Shown here: positions 16,999-26,589 of the stretch, one piece after another
How positions within the stretch are numbered: the stretch's first letter is position 1
Layout of the letters: each line of letters starts with the position of its first letter
Origin: Gimesia alba
Lineage (GTDB): Bacteria > Planctomycetota > Planctomycetia > Planctomycetales > Planctomycetaceae
Assembly (NCBI RefSeq): GCF_007744675.1
Contig: NZ_CP036269.1
Location: forward strand, 6,375,046-6,439,045
DNA length: 64,000 bases
Reading direction: 5' to 3'
Translations under genes and position numbers: made by a program
Notes under the pieces: model-generated
Seen by the model: the letters and a program-made list of their open reading frames with translations, nothing else
What the model was told of the DNA's origin: nothing
Database searches by the model: none

Positions 16999-19998
16999 GT
17001 GAATATGTTTTTTTTCATCCAGAGGAAAATCAGAACCACACTACTATGTTTATTCTTGCTCTGCCTGCACTCCGTGTCGACAGCGTCAGCAGCAGAGTTC
17101 CCCTTTGAAAAACAGGTGGCACCGATTCTGCAACAGCACTGCATTGAGTGCCATAACGACAGCACCCGCGACGGTGGCCTTTCACTGGAAAGTCACAGCA
17201 GTACCCTCAAAGGGGGCGAAAGTGGTAGCATACTGGTAGCAGGCAAGCCAGACGAAAGTCCGCTATTGGATTATGTGAGCGGCCCCGAACCGGAAATGCC
17301 CAAAAAAGGAAAACCGTTATCCAAAACAGAAATTGAAACACTCAGACAGTGGATCAAAGCGGGCGCCCCCTGGCCGGACGGAACGCGGATTCGCGAAGCC
17401 CAGCTCTCTCAAACCGACTGGTGGTCGTTCCAGCCGCTGAAGAAACCGGCGGTCCCGGCACTCTCAGCAGAAAATCAAAAACGGGTTCGTACTCCCGTCG
17501 ATGCCTTTCTACTCGCCAGACTGCAGGAGAAAAACCTCTCCTTTTCCCCAGACGCCGACCGTCGCACACTCATCCGTCGACTCTATTTCGATCTGATCGG
17601 ACTCCCTCCCACACCAGCGGAAATCAACAAGTTTGTCAACGATCCGAGCCCGCGAGCCTATGAGCGGCTCGTCGATCAACTCCTGGCGTCGCCCCGCTAC
17701 GGCGAACGCTGGGCACGTCACTGGCTCGACGTCGTGCACTACGGCGACACACACGGCTACGATAAAGATAAACTCCGTGAAAACGCCTGGCCTTATAGGG
17801 ACTATGTCATCCGTGCCTTGAACAACGACAAACCTTATTCCGAGTTTATTCAGGAACAACTCGCCGGCGATGTCATCAAACCTGATTCCACCGACGGCAT
17901 TCCTGCCACCGGCTTCATCGTTGCCGGCCCGTTTGACTGGGTCGGGCAAATAGAAATCAATGAAAAACTGATCGAGAAAAAAATCACACGCAATCTCGAT
18001 CGCGATGACATGGTCGCAACGGTCATGAATACCACCGTCAGCCTGACAGTCCAGTGCGCCCGCTGTCACAATCACAAATTCGATCCGATCGCCCAGGAAG
18101 ACTATTACGGCCTGCAAGCCGTTTTCGCCGGCATCGATCGGGCCGAACGGGAATACGATCCGGATCCCCAGACAGCAGAACAACGCCAGAAATTATTGGC
18201 GGCTCAAACCAAGACCCAGAAAGAATTCAAAAAACTCTCCAACCTGATCCGCTCACGCGGGGGAAAAGAACTGGCGACACTGGACGCAAAAATCGATCAG
18301 GCGCTAAAAGCCAAACAGGGGCAGGGCGTCGAATATGGTTATCACAGCAAAATTGAAAAGTCGGACAAGAGCCAGAAATGGGTACAGCTCAATTTCAAAC
18401 AACCGATCACCGCAGAGCAAGTCACGCTCTTTCCCGCCTATGATGACTTTAACAACATCGGCGCCGGCTTCGGTTTCCCCCAACGGTTCAAACTGGAAGT
18501 ATCCGACACGGCCGATTTCAAAACAACGAAAACCGTGATTGCCGATCACACACAAGCGGATTATCCTAATCCCAAAACCCGGCTTGTCGAATTTGATCTG
18601 AAAGGCCAGAGCTTTCAACACCTGAGAATGACGGCCACGAAACTCGCGCCGCGCTCGAAAGATTTTATTTTTGCATTAGGCGAAATCAAAGTCCTCGATT
18701 CTGAAGGCAAAGATATCGCTAAACAAGCAACCGTCACATCCCTTGATTCCATCGAAGCACTGCCGCGCTGGTCGCGCAAGAATGTGAATGACGGCAATTT
18801 TTATCAAAGCCCCGATTCCAATACGGATCTTCAAAAACTGCAAGGGAAACGAAATCAATTGATCTCTGACCTGTCCACTGCTGAAGAAAAAAAGACAATG
18901 CTGCAGCAGAGTCTCAAGTTAAAGCAGATCAAAAAGAAATTGGACCAGCTTCCCCAGCGTCAGAAGGTCTTCGCAGCCGCCACCCACTTTTCCCCGCGAG
19001 GAAATTTCAGACCGACCGAAGGAGAACCGCGGTCCGTGTTTCTGCTCAGTCGTGGCAGTGAAAAAGCGCCCGTGAAAGAAGTTCAACCGGCAAGCTTAAA
19101 TCTGATCGAAGGTCTTCCCGGCGAATTCCAACTCGAAGATCCAAACAATGAAGGCGCTCGTCGACTTGCCTTGGCACAATGGATCACCCGCCGGGAGAAT
19201 CCGCTGACGTGGCGCTCGATTGTGAATCGCGTCTGGCAATATCATTTTGGCAAAGGCATCGTTGATACTCCAAACGACTTTGGGAAAATGGGCTCACTCC
19301 CCACACATCCCGAACTGCTCGATTATCTCGCCAGCCGATTCCGCGACGAAGGACAGTCGCTCAAAACATTACACCGCATGCTGGTCTTAAGCACCGCCTA
19401 TCGGCAGTCATCACGCTCCCATGAACGGGGCAATCAAATCGACGGGGATAACCGCCTGCTCTGGCGGATGAATCGACGCAAACTGGAAGCCGAAGCCATT
19501 CGCGATGCCGCTTTGCAAGTCAGTGGAAAACTGGACCTCACTATGTACGGCCCGGGAGACCGATTGTTTGTGCTGGAAAAACCGCAACATTCACCCCACT
19601 ATCTTTATGAAAAGTTTGATCCCACAACTGCCAAAACTCTACGTCGCTCGATCTATCGCTTTGTCGTTCGCTCCGTTCCTGACCCGTTTATGGAATCACT
19701 GGATTGTGCCGATCCATCGCAGATTACGCCCAAGCGAATTCCCACTCTCACCGCACTGCAGGCTCTCTCACTAATGAATGATCAATTTATGGTGAGCATG
19801 TCGGAGTTCTACTCGCAAAAGATGGAAGCCGAAGCAGCAGACTTGCCGGCTCAGATCAGACTGGCTTTCGAAACCTCGTTAGGCCGGACGCCGAATTCAG
19901 CAGAACTGCAGATCTTACAGACCATCGGGAAACAGCATGGCATGAAAAATGTCTGCCGTCTGATCTTCAACAGCAATGAATTTATCTTTATCGATTAA
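16999..19998 (+). CDS. cytochrome-like PSCyt1/DUF1549/DUF1553 protein
   Basis: Exported protein of 999 residues. Signal peptide about 1-32. A planctomycete cytochrome C-like domain (PSCyt1) carries C48-I-E-C51-H52 and a possible distal Met100. The DUF1549 domain follows at about 150-360 with a second C353-A-R-C356-H357 motif. A discoidin-like beta region (about 450-590) sits in the middle, then the DUF1553 domain (about 710-970; ARRLALAQWITRRENPLTWRS, NRVWQYHFGKGIVDTPNDFG). The two CxxCH motifs suggest haem binding, but no reaction is known. It is paired with the DUF1501 gene 20 bases downstream, the typical planctomycete arrangement. Start GTG at 16999; ATG at 17005 is equally possible. Confidence 0.9.
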   Translation: MNMFFFIQRKIRTTLLCLFLLCLHSVSTASAAEFPFEKQVAPILQQHCIECHNDSTRDGGLSLESHSSTLKGGESGSILVAGKPDESPLLDYVSGPEPEMPKKGKPLSKTEIETLRQWIKAGAPWPDGTRIREAQLSQTDWWSFQPLKKPAVPALSAENQKRVRTPVDAFLLARLQEKNLSFSPDADRRTLIRRLYFDLIGLPPTPAEINKFVNDPSPRAYERLVDQLLASPRYGERWARHWLDVVHYGDTHGYDKDKLRENAWPYRDYVIRALNNDKPYSEFIQEQLAGDVIKPDSTDGIPATGFIVAGPFDWVGQIEINEKLIEKKITRNLDRDDMVATVMNTTVSLTVQCARCHNHKFDPIAQEDYYGLQAVFAGIDRAEREYDPDPQTAEQRQKLLAAQTKTQKEFKKLSNLIRSRGGKELATLDAKIDQALKAKQGQGVEYGYHSKIEKSDKSQKWVQLNFKQPITAEQVTLFPAYDDFNNIGAGFGFPQRFKLEVSDTADFKTTKTVIADHTQADYPNPKTRLVEFDLKGQSFQHLRMTATKLAPRSKDFIFALGEIKVLDSEGKDIAKQATVTSLDSIEALPRWSRKNVNDGNFYQSPDSNTDLQKLQGKRNQLISDLSTAEEKKTMLQQSLKLKQIKKKLDQLPQRQKVFAAATHFSPRGNFRPTEGEPRSVFLLSRGSEKAPVKEVQPASLNLIEGLPGEFQLEDPNNEGARRLALAQWITRRENPLTWRSIVNRVWQYHFGKGIVDTPNDFGKMGSLPTHPELLDYLASRFRDEGQSLKTLHRMLVLSTAYRQSSRSHERGNQIDGDNRLLWRMNRRKLEAEAIRDAALQVSGKLDLTMYGPGDRLFVLEKPQHSPHYLYEKFDPTTAKTLRRSIYRFVVRSVPDPFMESLDCADPSQITPKRIPTLTALQALSLMNDQFMVSMSEFYSQKMEAEAADLPAQIRLAFETSLGRTPNSAELQILQTIGKQHGMKNVCRLIFNSNEFIFID

Positions 19999-20018
19999 GT
20001 AATACAGAAAGTGATCTC

Positions 20019-21464
20019 ATGGATCGTCGTGAGTTTTTAATGTCGGCTGGGGGAGGGCTGGGGGGAATCGCGCTCGCCTCTCTGCTACAGAATGACCAAC
20101 TCCTGGCTGCTGCACCCAACACTCAGATACTGCATCACCCGCCGCGGGCCAAACGAGTGATTCAACTTTATATGTCGGGTGCCGCCAGTCAATGTGACAC
20201 CTTTGACTACAAACCCGAATTAATCAAAGACAACGGTAACGCCTGGGACCCCGGCGAACAGGTGCAATTGTTTCAATCCTCGCCAGGCAAAACGATGCAA
20301 GCCCCCTGGAAATGGAAGCAGTACGGCGAATCGGGCAAATGGTTGAATGAGTGTGTGGCACCGCTGGGTGACTGCGTCGACGACATGGCATTCATTCACA
20401 ATATGGTCAGCAAGTCGAACGTACATGGCCCCGCTACTTTTATGCAGGCCACCGGCTTCATTCTGCCCGGCTTTCCCGGCATGGGAGCCTGGATCAGTTA
20501 CGGTCTTGGCAGTCTCACTGATAATCTGCCCACGTTTGTCGTACTACCCGACCCGCGCGGCTTTGCTCCCAACGGAGCCGCCAACTGGTCTGCCGGCTTT
20601 TTGCCTGCCAGCAATCAGGGAACCATCATTCGCCCGAATTCAGAAAACCCCATTTCTAATTTGTTCCCACCCAAAAACGATTTCATCACCCGCCAAAGTG
20701 ATCGCGACGTCCTAGCTGCATTAAAACAATTGAACCAGCGTCACGAACAAGAACGCGCGGGAGACTCACGTCTCAACGCACGAATTCAGTCATACGAACT
20801 GGCTGCCAAAATGCAACTGCAGGCGCCCGAGGTACTGGACCTCTCTAACGAAACCAAAAGCACGCTCAACATGTACGGGCTGAATTCCGTCGACTTTGAA
20901 GTGCAGGAAGGCATCAGTGAAGCCGCCGAAATCGCGTACTTTGGTCGAAACTGCCTGGTGGCGCGGCGTTTGTTAGAACAGGGCGTGCGGTTCGTGCAGA
21001 TCTGGTCGGGAGCCGATAATGGATTTCCCCGCCGCAACTGGGATTCGCATGAAGATATCAAACGCGATCACTGGCCTTTAGGCCGCGGCATGTCCATCGG
21101 CGCAGCCGCCTTGATTAAAGACTTGAAACAGCGCGGCATGCTGGATGACACGATTATTTTATGGACCACGGAATTTGGTCGAATGCCCTGCAGTCAAGGC
21201 AGCAAAGGCCGCGACCATAATCCGTTCGTGTTTACCAACTGGCTGTCAGGCGGCGGCATTAAAGGGGGCACGACCTATGGTGAATCAGACCAATGGTCCT
21301 TCAAACCCGCGGATCCCTCCAACCCCACGATGTGCTATGACGTGCATGCCACGATCCTGCATCAACTGGGAATCGATCATGAAAAGCTGACCTTCCGACA
21401 CAACGGCATCGACCGCCGTCTGACCGATGTACACGGGCATGTCATCAAAGACATTATTTCATAA
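20019..21464 (+). CDS. DUF1501 (sulfatase-like fold) Tat-exported protein
   Basis: Protein of 481 residues with a twin-arginine signal (M-D-R-R-E-F-L-M, then a Gly/Ala/Leu-rich stretch to about residue 30). The rest is the DUF1501 domain, related to the alkaline-phosphatase/sulfatase fold: VIQLYMSGAASQCDTFDYKP near the start, ARRLLEQGVRFVQIWSG in the middle and TTEFGRMP ... GRDHNP near residue 385-400. The fold suggests a periplasmic hydrolase, but the usual formylglycine Cys/Ser sequence is not seen and activity is unproven. It follows its DUF1553 partner by 20 bases, so they are co-transcribed. Confidence 0.9.
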   Translation: MDRREFLMSAGGGLGGIALASLLQNDQLLAAAPNTQILHHPPRAKRVIQLYMSGAASQCDTFDYKPELIKDNGNAWDPGEQVQLFQSSPGKTMQAPWKWKQYGESGKWLNECVAPLGDCVDDMAFIHNMVSKSNVHGPATFMQATGFILPGFPGMGAWISYGLGSLTDNLPTFVVLPDPRGFAPNGAANWSAGFLPASNQGTIIRPNSENPISNLFPPKNDFITRQSDRDVLAALKQLNQRHEQERAGDSRLNARIQSYELAAKMQLQAPEVLDLSNETKSTLNMYGLNSVDFEVQEGISEAAEIAYFGRNCLVARRLLEQGVRFVQIWSGADNGFPRRNWDSHEDIKRDHWPLGRGMSIGAAALIKDLKQRGMLDDTIILWTTEFGRMPCSQGSKGRDHNPFVFTNWLSGGGIKGGTTYGESDQWSFKPADPSNPTMCYDVHATILHQLGIDHEKLTFRHNGIDRRLTDVHGHVIKDIIS

Positions 21465-21469
21465 CAAAT

Positions 21470-21507
21470 AAAAAAACGAGCGGCCGGTTCAACACCAGCC
21501 ACTCGCG
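21470..21507 (-). terminator. terminator of the DUF1559-like gene
   Basis: Stem arms CGAG.GGC.GGT (from 21477) and ACC.GCC.CTCG with two A-C mismatches, followed on the - strand by TTTTTTT at 21476-21470. It serves the gene ending at 21542 and may also stop + strand read-through. Confidence 0.65.
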
Positions 21508-21541
21508 ATTTAGTCGTCTTTTAGTTGAGATCAGACTTCGA

Positions 21542-22699
21542 TTATTCGAAGTTGCCTTTGGTCAACTGAGCATCCAACCAGGGGCCGGAGAAGACTTCTG
21601 AAGGACGCAGTTCAACAGTTGCATCTGTGTAACCAGATCCACCAGAAGCAGAACCAGTGAATCCTGGGTTCAGGAAGCCGTCACCGTTCAGGTCAACAAT
21701 AGCTTTGACACTACCGTCAGCCATCAGGATGTTACAGATCTTGTTACGACCACGACCATGCCATGCGTACCAGTCACGAGAATCCTGCAACCACAGTGTA
21801 CCGTCAGCACCGGGAGTTCCAGTACGGTTCGGGTCAGGCAGTTCCGTAGGAATCGCACCAACAACGTTGGTACCAGCTGGCATCAGATCGATCGCACCGC
21901 CGGTTCCTGCAGCCGGGTTCCAGTAAGCAGGACCATCGTTGAAAGATTCAGCCAATCGTTCACCGGCTTCGACGAAACCAGGAATTGTGTCGGTTAAGAC
22001 AGCTTCGCCCACATCACCAGGAGCACCACAGCCCATGAAGGAGACGGCGGAAGAAGAAACGCGTGAGGAATCCAGACGACGAATCGTCAGAGGTCCCAGT
22101 GTACCACCAAATCCTTTTAAGCCAGATGCAGTGACACCAGCGTTGGTTTTCGCACCGGAACGAACCAGGAACCAGCTAGCAGCATAGTTCGTACCGTAGC
22201 CATCTTCCAGAAGTTTCGCAACTTGCAGAATACGAGCAGGTGTTCCTTCGGTTCCTGAAGTCCAGGTAGAACAGACACCTTCCAGCAGACGAGCCGGTGG
22301 TGCACTGTCTTTATTACTTGTGTTTGCGACACCGATCATGTCGTTCAGCTTTTCAGCACCTAACAATGTAGAGGAAGGGCACAGCATCTTCTGGGGAAGA
22401 CCAGCACCACTGTTAACCATGTCGGCAACCCAACCCCAAGTGTCAGGACATCCGTCACGACGGAAGTCATAAGCACCGGTGCAGTACCGGCCGCTAGGAT
22501 CGGTAGAAGCGAAGGCATGCATGGAAAGACCGAACTGACGCAAGTTACTTTTGCACTGTGAAGAACGTGCAGATTCACGAGCTGCGAAAACTGCTGGAAT
22601 CAGCAGAGCAGCTAACAAAGCGATGATCGAAATCACCACCAGAAGTTCGATCAGCGTAAAACCTGATCGTTTGACATTGAGAACACGGGATTTTTTCAT
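21542..22699 (-). CDS. prepilin-like protein with H-x9-DG motif (DUF1559 type)
   Basis: Protein of 385 residues. The N-terminus has a basic leader then [24 protein letters not shown] (from residue 12), the prepilin signature, and [24 protein letters not shown], the DUF1559 continuation. Near the C-terminus [17 protein letters not shown] is the H-x9-DG motif, followed by D-L-N-G-D-G-F-L, which looks like a calcium-binding dockerin/EF-hand loop. ATG at 22699 is chosen because CAGGAAAC precedes it; the frame stays open 48 codons upstream without support. Synonymous choices (GGT, GCT, CGT) look more restricted than in neighbours, suggesting high expression. It has its own terminator and a long upstream region. 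Confidence 0.85.
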   Translation of the reverse strand: MKKSRVLNVKRSGFTLIELLVVISIIALLAALLIPAVFAARESARSSQCKSNLRQFGLSMHAFASTDPSGRYCTGAYDFRRDGCPDTWGWVADMVNSGAGLPQKMLCPSSTLLGAEKLNDMIGVANTSNKDSAPPARLLEGVCSTWTSGTEGTPARILQVAKLLEDGYGTNYAASWFLVRSGAKTNAGVTASGLKGFGGTLGPLTIRRLDSSRVSSSAVSFMGCGAPGDVGEAVLTDTIPGFVEAGERLAESFNDGPAYWNPAAGTGGAIDLMPAGTNVVGAIPTELPDPNRTGTPGADGTLWLQDSRDWYAWHGRGRNKICNILMADGSVKAIVDLNGDGFLNPGFTGSASGGSGYTDATVELRPSEVFSGPWLDAQLTKGNFE

Positions 22700-23411
22700 T
22701 TTGTTTCCTGTAGTTTTTGAAAGAGTTTGACTGATACGCGAACAATGAAGGCTAAAACAAATTACTTGTGTAAGAGAAAAACAGGTCATCCCCATCAGTT
22801 TGGCTTTTGATGTATGATTCTGATCTGCCCCCCCAAAACTCACTTTTACTTTTCACTTCTGAATTGAATTCAATCTACTTGTCCTTGAAGTTTTCGTTGC
22901 CGGCTGAAATCTTCAATTGGGAGTACGATATCGAGTGAATGTGAAGTTACTTCCGCCCGACCTGTTAAGAACCGATGAATAATGTGTAGCAATATTGATC
23001 AAACAGGGACTTTTGTTATGGTTTCATAAACATACAGCAAAGATTTCGCGCGAATCTTCATAAAAATGTCTCTCTAATTTTTGATCCCACGAAAGACAAA
23101 ACTTGAATTTCGCATGTCGCAGCCCCTATAATTGATGAGAGAAATCTTCAGGCAACCCACCCACCTTTGCCTGACCTAAGTCGCCTGCTCAATTAGAGTT
23201 AGAATATGATTGAGCTACCCCACTTTGGGTAAAGTGGCGGACCGGTATTCACTCGTGTTTGGTTTTGAGATTTGGAAATCATTCCGATTAACAGAAAATC
23301 CGGGTTTGCAGATGCTTTGACAAGACTCAACAGTCCGTCAATCTCCGCCTCGTTTCTTTCTTAAATCCGACGATGATTTTTGACGCTCTGCGGTTGACCG
23401 AAAGAAGAATT
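22700..23411. promoter_or_regulatory. divergent intergenic region with hairpin
   Basis: About 700 bases between the prepilin-like gene (-) and the DUF1553 gene (+). A perfect hairpin CCACTTT (23220-23226) / AAAGTGG (23231-23237) with loop GGGT lies 175 bases before the + strand gene and has no T-run, so it may be an operator or mRNA leader structure. No coding sequence is supported. Confidence 0.4.
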
Positions 23412-26400
23412 ATGGTCGTTCGAACGTGCTCGTTTTTGTTCCTGTGTCTGATCGCTTCCGCTGCGTTGCTGTTTCAAAATGTGTCTGCAGAAACAGCAAA
23501 AACAACACCAGTTGATTTTGATTTTGCAACTGACATACGACCGCTGCTATCTGATGCCTGCTTCTCCTGTCATGGTCCCGATCAGGAACATCGCGAAGCA
23601 GAACTGCGATTGGACTTAAAAGAAAGTGTCTTCGATTCGCATGATGGGCACGCGCTGATTGTACCGGGTAAACCAGCCGAAAGTCTGATCTATCAGCGTA
23701 TGATTTCGACCGACGAAGACGAACGAATGCCACCCGTTGATTCCGGCAAGAAACTATCCAGGTCAGACATTGAAAAAATCCGCAAGTGGATTGCCGCCGG
23801 CGCGCCCTGGGCCTCACATTGGGCCTTTCAACCACCCGAAAAACCAGCATTGCCTGACGTCAAACAAAAACAACTTGTCCAAAACCCAATCGATGCCTTT
23901 GTGCTTGAAAAACTGGAACAGCAACAGCTGACGTTCTCTGAACCAGCTGACCGTATCACGCTTCTCAGGCGACTGAGTCTGGACCTGACCGGACTGCCGC
24001 CGAGCATTCAGGAAGTCGATCAATTCCAGAATGACACAGCCCCGAGCGCCTATGAAAAACAGGTCAAACGACTGCTCGCTTCACCTCATTACGGCGAACG
24101 CTGGGGACGCATCTGGCTGGATGCCGCCCGCTATGCGGATTCCAACGGCTATGAAAAAGATGCACCGCGCGAAGTCTGGCTCTATCGCGACTGGGTCATC
24201 GACGCGTTCAATCAGAACATGCCTTACAACCAGTTTGTACTCGAACAAATCGCCGGCGACCTGCTACCGAATGCCACTCAGGATCAGATCGTCGCTACCG
24301 GTTTTATGCGAAATTCGATGCTCAACGAAGAAGGAGGCATCGATCCGGAAGAGTTCCGCATGGCAGCCTTGTTCGACCGGATGGATACCATCGGCAAAAG
24401 TGTGTTGGGCCTCACTCTGCAATGCGGTCAATGCCACACACACAAGTATGATCCCCTGACCCAGGAAGACTACTACCAGATCTTTGCCTGTATCAATAAT
24501 TCCTACGAAGCCAGCATTCGCGGCTATACCGATGAAGAACAGGAAAAACGCCGCACGCTCTCTGAAAAAATCAATACGATCGAACAGGCACTTAAAGCAA
24601 AGCTGCCCGACTGGCCCGCAAAAATGGCCGCCTGGGAACAGGCAGTCCAACAGAATCAACCTGAGTGGACCGTGTTGAAGCTGACGAATACCGACAGTAA
24701 CTCACAACGTTATTTCGAACAGCCCGATCATTCGATGCTGGCGCAAGGTTATGCCCCTTCCAAATTCACGTCCAATTTTGAAGCCACCGTAGATGCCTCT
24801 GATCTCAAAGCCATTCGGCTTGAACTTTTGAATCATCCCAACCTGCCCGCAGGCGGCCCCGGCCGATCCATCGAAGGCTTGTGTGCGTTAACTGACATTA
24901 AACTCACGGTCGTCAATCCGAAAGATCCGAAGCAGACAACCAGCGTGAAATTCTCCGAAGCCACCTCCGACTTCGGTAATGAACGACAGCAGTTGCCACC
25001 GAAATATGCTGACAAAAAAGGAATCCGTGGCTTTACCGGCCCTGTGGCTTATGCCATCGACGGTGATAACACCACAGCGTGGGGCATTGATGCCGGTCCC
25101 GGACGATTCAATCAGCCACGTGAAGCGGTTTTTCGTGCAGAAAAACCATTCGGTTATCCGGAAGGTACGAAATTAAAAATCAGTCTGGTGCAGATGCATG
25201 GCGGCTGGAACAGCGACGATAATCAAACCATGAATCTGGGACGTTTCCGAATCTCCTGCAGCGCTTCTGAAAATGCCAAAGCCGATCCGGTTCCCGACCC
25301 GGTCAGACAAATCCTGCAGATTTCCCACACAAAGCGAACACCACAACAACAGGATCAGGTCTTCAGCTACTGGCGGACGACCGTCCCGGAATGGCAGGCA
25401 GAAAACAACGAAATCGAAGCGATCTGGAAACAGCATCCCCAGGGAACCACCCAACTCGTTTATCAGGAACGGCCTGAACCACGCTCGACACACCTGCTTG
25501 ATCGCGGCGACTTCCTCAAAAAGAAACAGGTTGTCGAGCCGGGAGTTCCCGATTTTCTGAACACCTTACCTCAGGATACCTCGGTGAACCGTCTGACGTT
25601 TGCCCGCTGGCTCGTCGATCGCAAGTCACCGACCACTGCCCGTGCCATCGTGAATCGCGTCTGGCAGGCGTACTTCGGGAAAGGTATCGTCAGCACTAGT
25701 GAAGATCTCGGTTCACAAGGCGCCGCTCCCACGCACCGAAAACTGCTGGACTGGATGGCGGTCTGGTTTATGGATCAGGGCTGGGATCTGAAAAAGCTAC
25801 ACACGTTGATCGTAACCTCGCGGACCTATCAGCAGTCTTCGCAGGTCAGTCCGGAACTGTATGCGAAAGATCCGTACAACCGTTTCTTTGCCCGCGGTCC
25901 CCGTTATCGAGTCGATGCAGAAATCGTTCGTGACATCGCACTCAAAGCCAGCGGCCTGCTTAATCCCCAGGTGGGTGGCCCGTCCGTCTACCCGCCGGCT
26001 CCCGCGTTTCTGTTCGAAAAACCAGCCAGCTACGGTCCCAAAACCTGGATCGAGGCAGAAGATGACAATCGCTACCGCCGCGCCATTTATACGTTCCGCT
26101 TCCGCTCGGTTCCCTATCCCATGCTGTCAGCCTTTGATGCACCCAATGGCGATATCTCGACCGTCAAACGAACCCGTTCAAATACGCCTTTGCAGGCATT
26201 GACCACTCTCAATGAAACACTCTTTATGGAATGTGCCAACGGATTGGCGGAAACCACGCTGAAACAACAGAATGCGACAGACGAACAACGCATCGAAACG
26301 GCCTTTCGTCGTTGTGTTTCCCGTTTTCCTTCTGCGTCTGAAAAACAGGTATTGAACCAGTTCCTAGCAAAACAACGAACTTACTTTGCGAAACATCCGG

Positions 26401-26519
26401 AAGAAGCCAAACAAATTGCCGCGAAGAAAAAAACGAACTCGGATACCGCCGATTTCGCAGCCTGGGTCGCGCTCTCACGCGTCCTGCTCAATATGGATGA
26501 AACGATTACCAAAGAATAA
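23412..26519 (+). CDS. cytochrome-like PSCyt1/DUF1549/DUF1553 protein, second copy
   Basis: Exported protein of 1035 residues, paralogue of the gene at 16999. Signal peptide about 1-27. The PSCyt1 domain has C50-F-S-C53-H54 and a downstream MPP motif. DUF1549 at about 130-345 ends with C338-G-Q-C341-H342 (LQCGQCHTHKYDP). A beta-rich middle (about 430-620) may be a discoidin-like insert. DUF1553 covers about 730-1000 (NRLTFARWLVDRKSPTTARA, NRVWQAYFGKGIVSTSEDLG). ATG at 23412 is chosen because GAAAGAAGAATT precedes it and a normal signal peptide follows; an earlier ATG at 23373 adds 13 residues. It is followed by its DUF1501 partner. The two copies differ clearly along their length. Confidence 0.9.
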   Translation: MVVRTCSFLFLCLIASAALLFQNVSAETAKTTPVDFDFATDIRPLLSDACFSCHGPDQEHREAELRLDLKESVFDSHDGHALIVPGKPAESLIYQRMISTDEDERMPPVDSGKKLSRSDIEKIRKWIAAGAPWASHWAFQPPEKPALPDVKQKQLVQNPIDAFVLEKLEQQQLTFSEPADRITLLRRLSLDLTGLPPSIQEVDQFQNDTAPSAYEKQVKRLLASPHYGERWGRIWLDAARYADSNGYEKDAPREVWLYRDWVIDAFNQNMPYNQFVLEQIAGDLLPNATQDQIVATGFMRNSMLNEEGGIDPEEFRMAALFDRMDTIGKSVLGLTLQCGQCHTHKYDPLTQEDYYQIFACINNSYEASIRGYTDEEQEKRRTLSEKINTIEQALKAKLPDWPAKMAAWEQAVQQNQPEWTVLKLTNTDSNSQRYFEQPDHSMLAQGYAPSKFTSNFEATVDASDLKAIRLELLNHPNLPAGGPGRSIEGLCALTDIKLTVVNPKDPKQTTSVKFSEATSDFGNERQQLPPKYADKKGIRGFTGPVAYAIDGDNTTAWGIDAGPGRFNQPREAVFRAEKPFGYPEGTKLKISLVQMHGGWNSDDNQTMNLGRFRISCSASENAKADPVPDPVRQILQISHTKRTPQQQDQVFSYWRTTVPEWQAENNEIEAIWKQHPQGTTQLVYQERPEPRSTHLLDRGDFLKKKQVVEPGVPDFLNTLPQDTSVNRLTFARWLVDRKSPTTARAIVNRVWQAYFGKGIVSTSEDLGSQGAAPTHRKLLDWMAVWFMDQGWDLKKLHTLIVTSRTYQQSSQVSPELYAKDPYNRFFARGPRYRVDAEIVRDIALKASGLLNPQVGGPSVYPPAPAFLFEKPASYGPKTWIEAEDDNRYRRAIYTFRFRSVPYPMLSAFDAPNGDISTVKRTRSNTPLQALTTLNETLFMECANGLAETTLKQQNATDEQRIETAFRRCVSRFPSASEKQVLNQFLAKQRTYFAKHPEEAKQIAAKKKTNSDTADFAAWVALSRVLLNMDETITKE

Positions 26520-26589
26520 CGACGGGCAAAAGAAGTACTTTTCTCTCTAAAACAGAGTTATTTTGCTGCTACGATAACACAGGTAAAAC

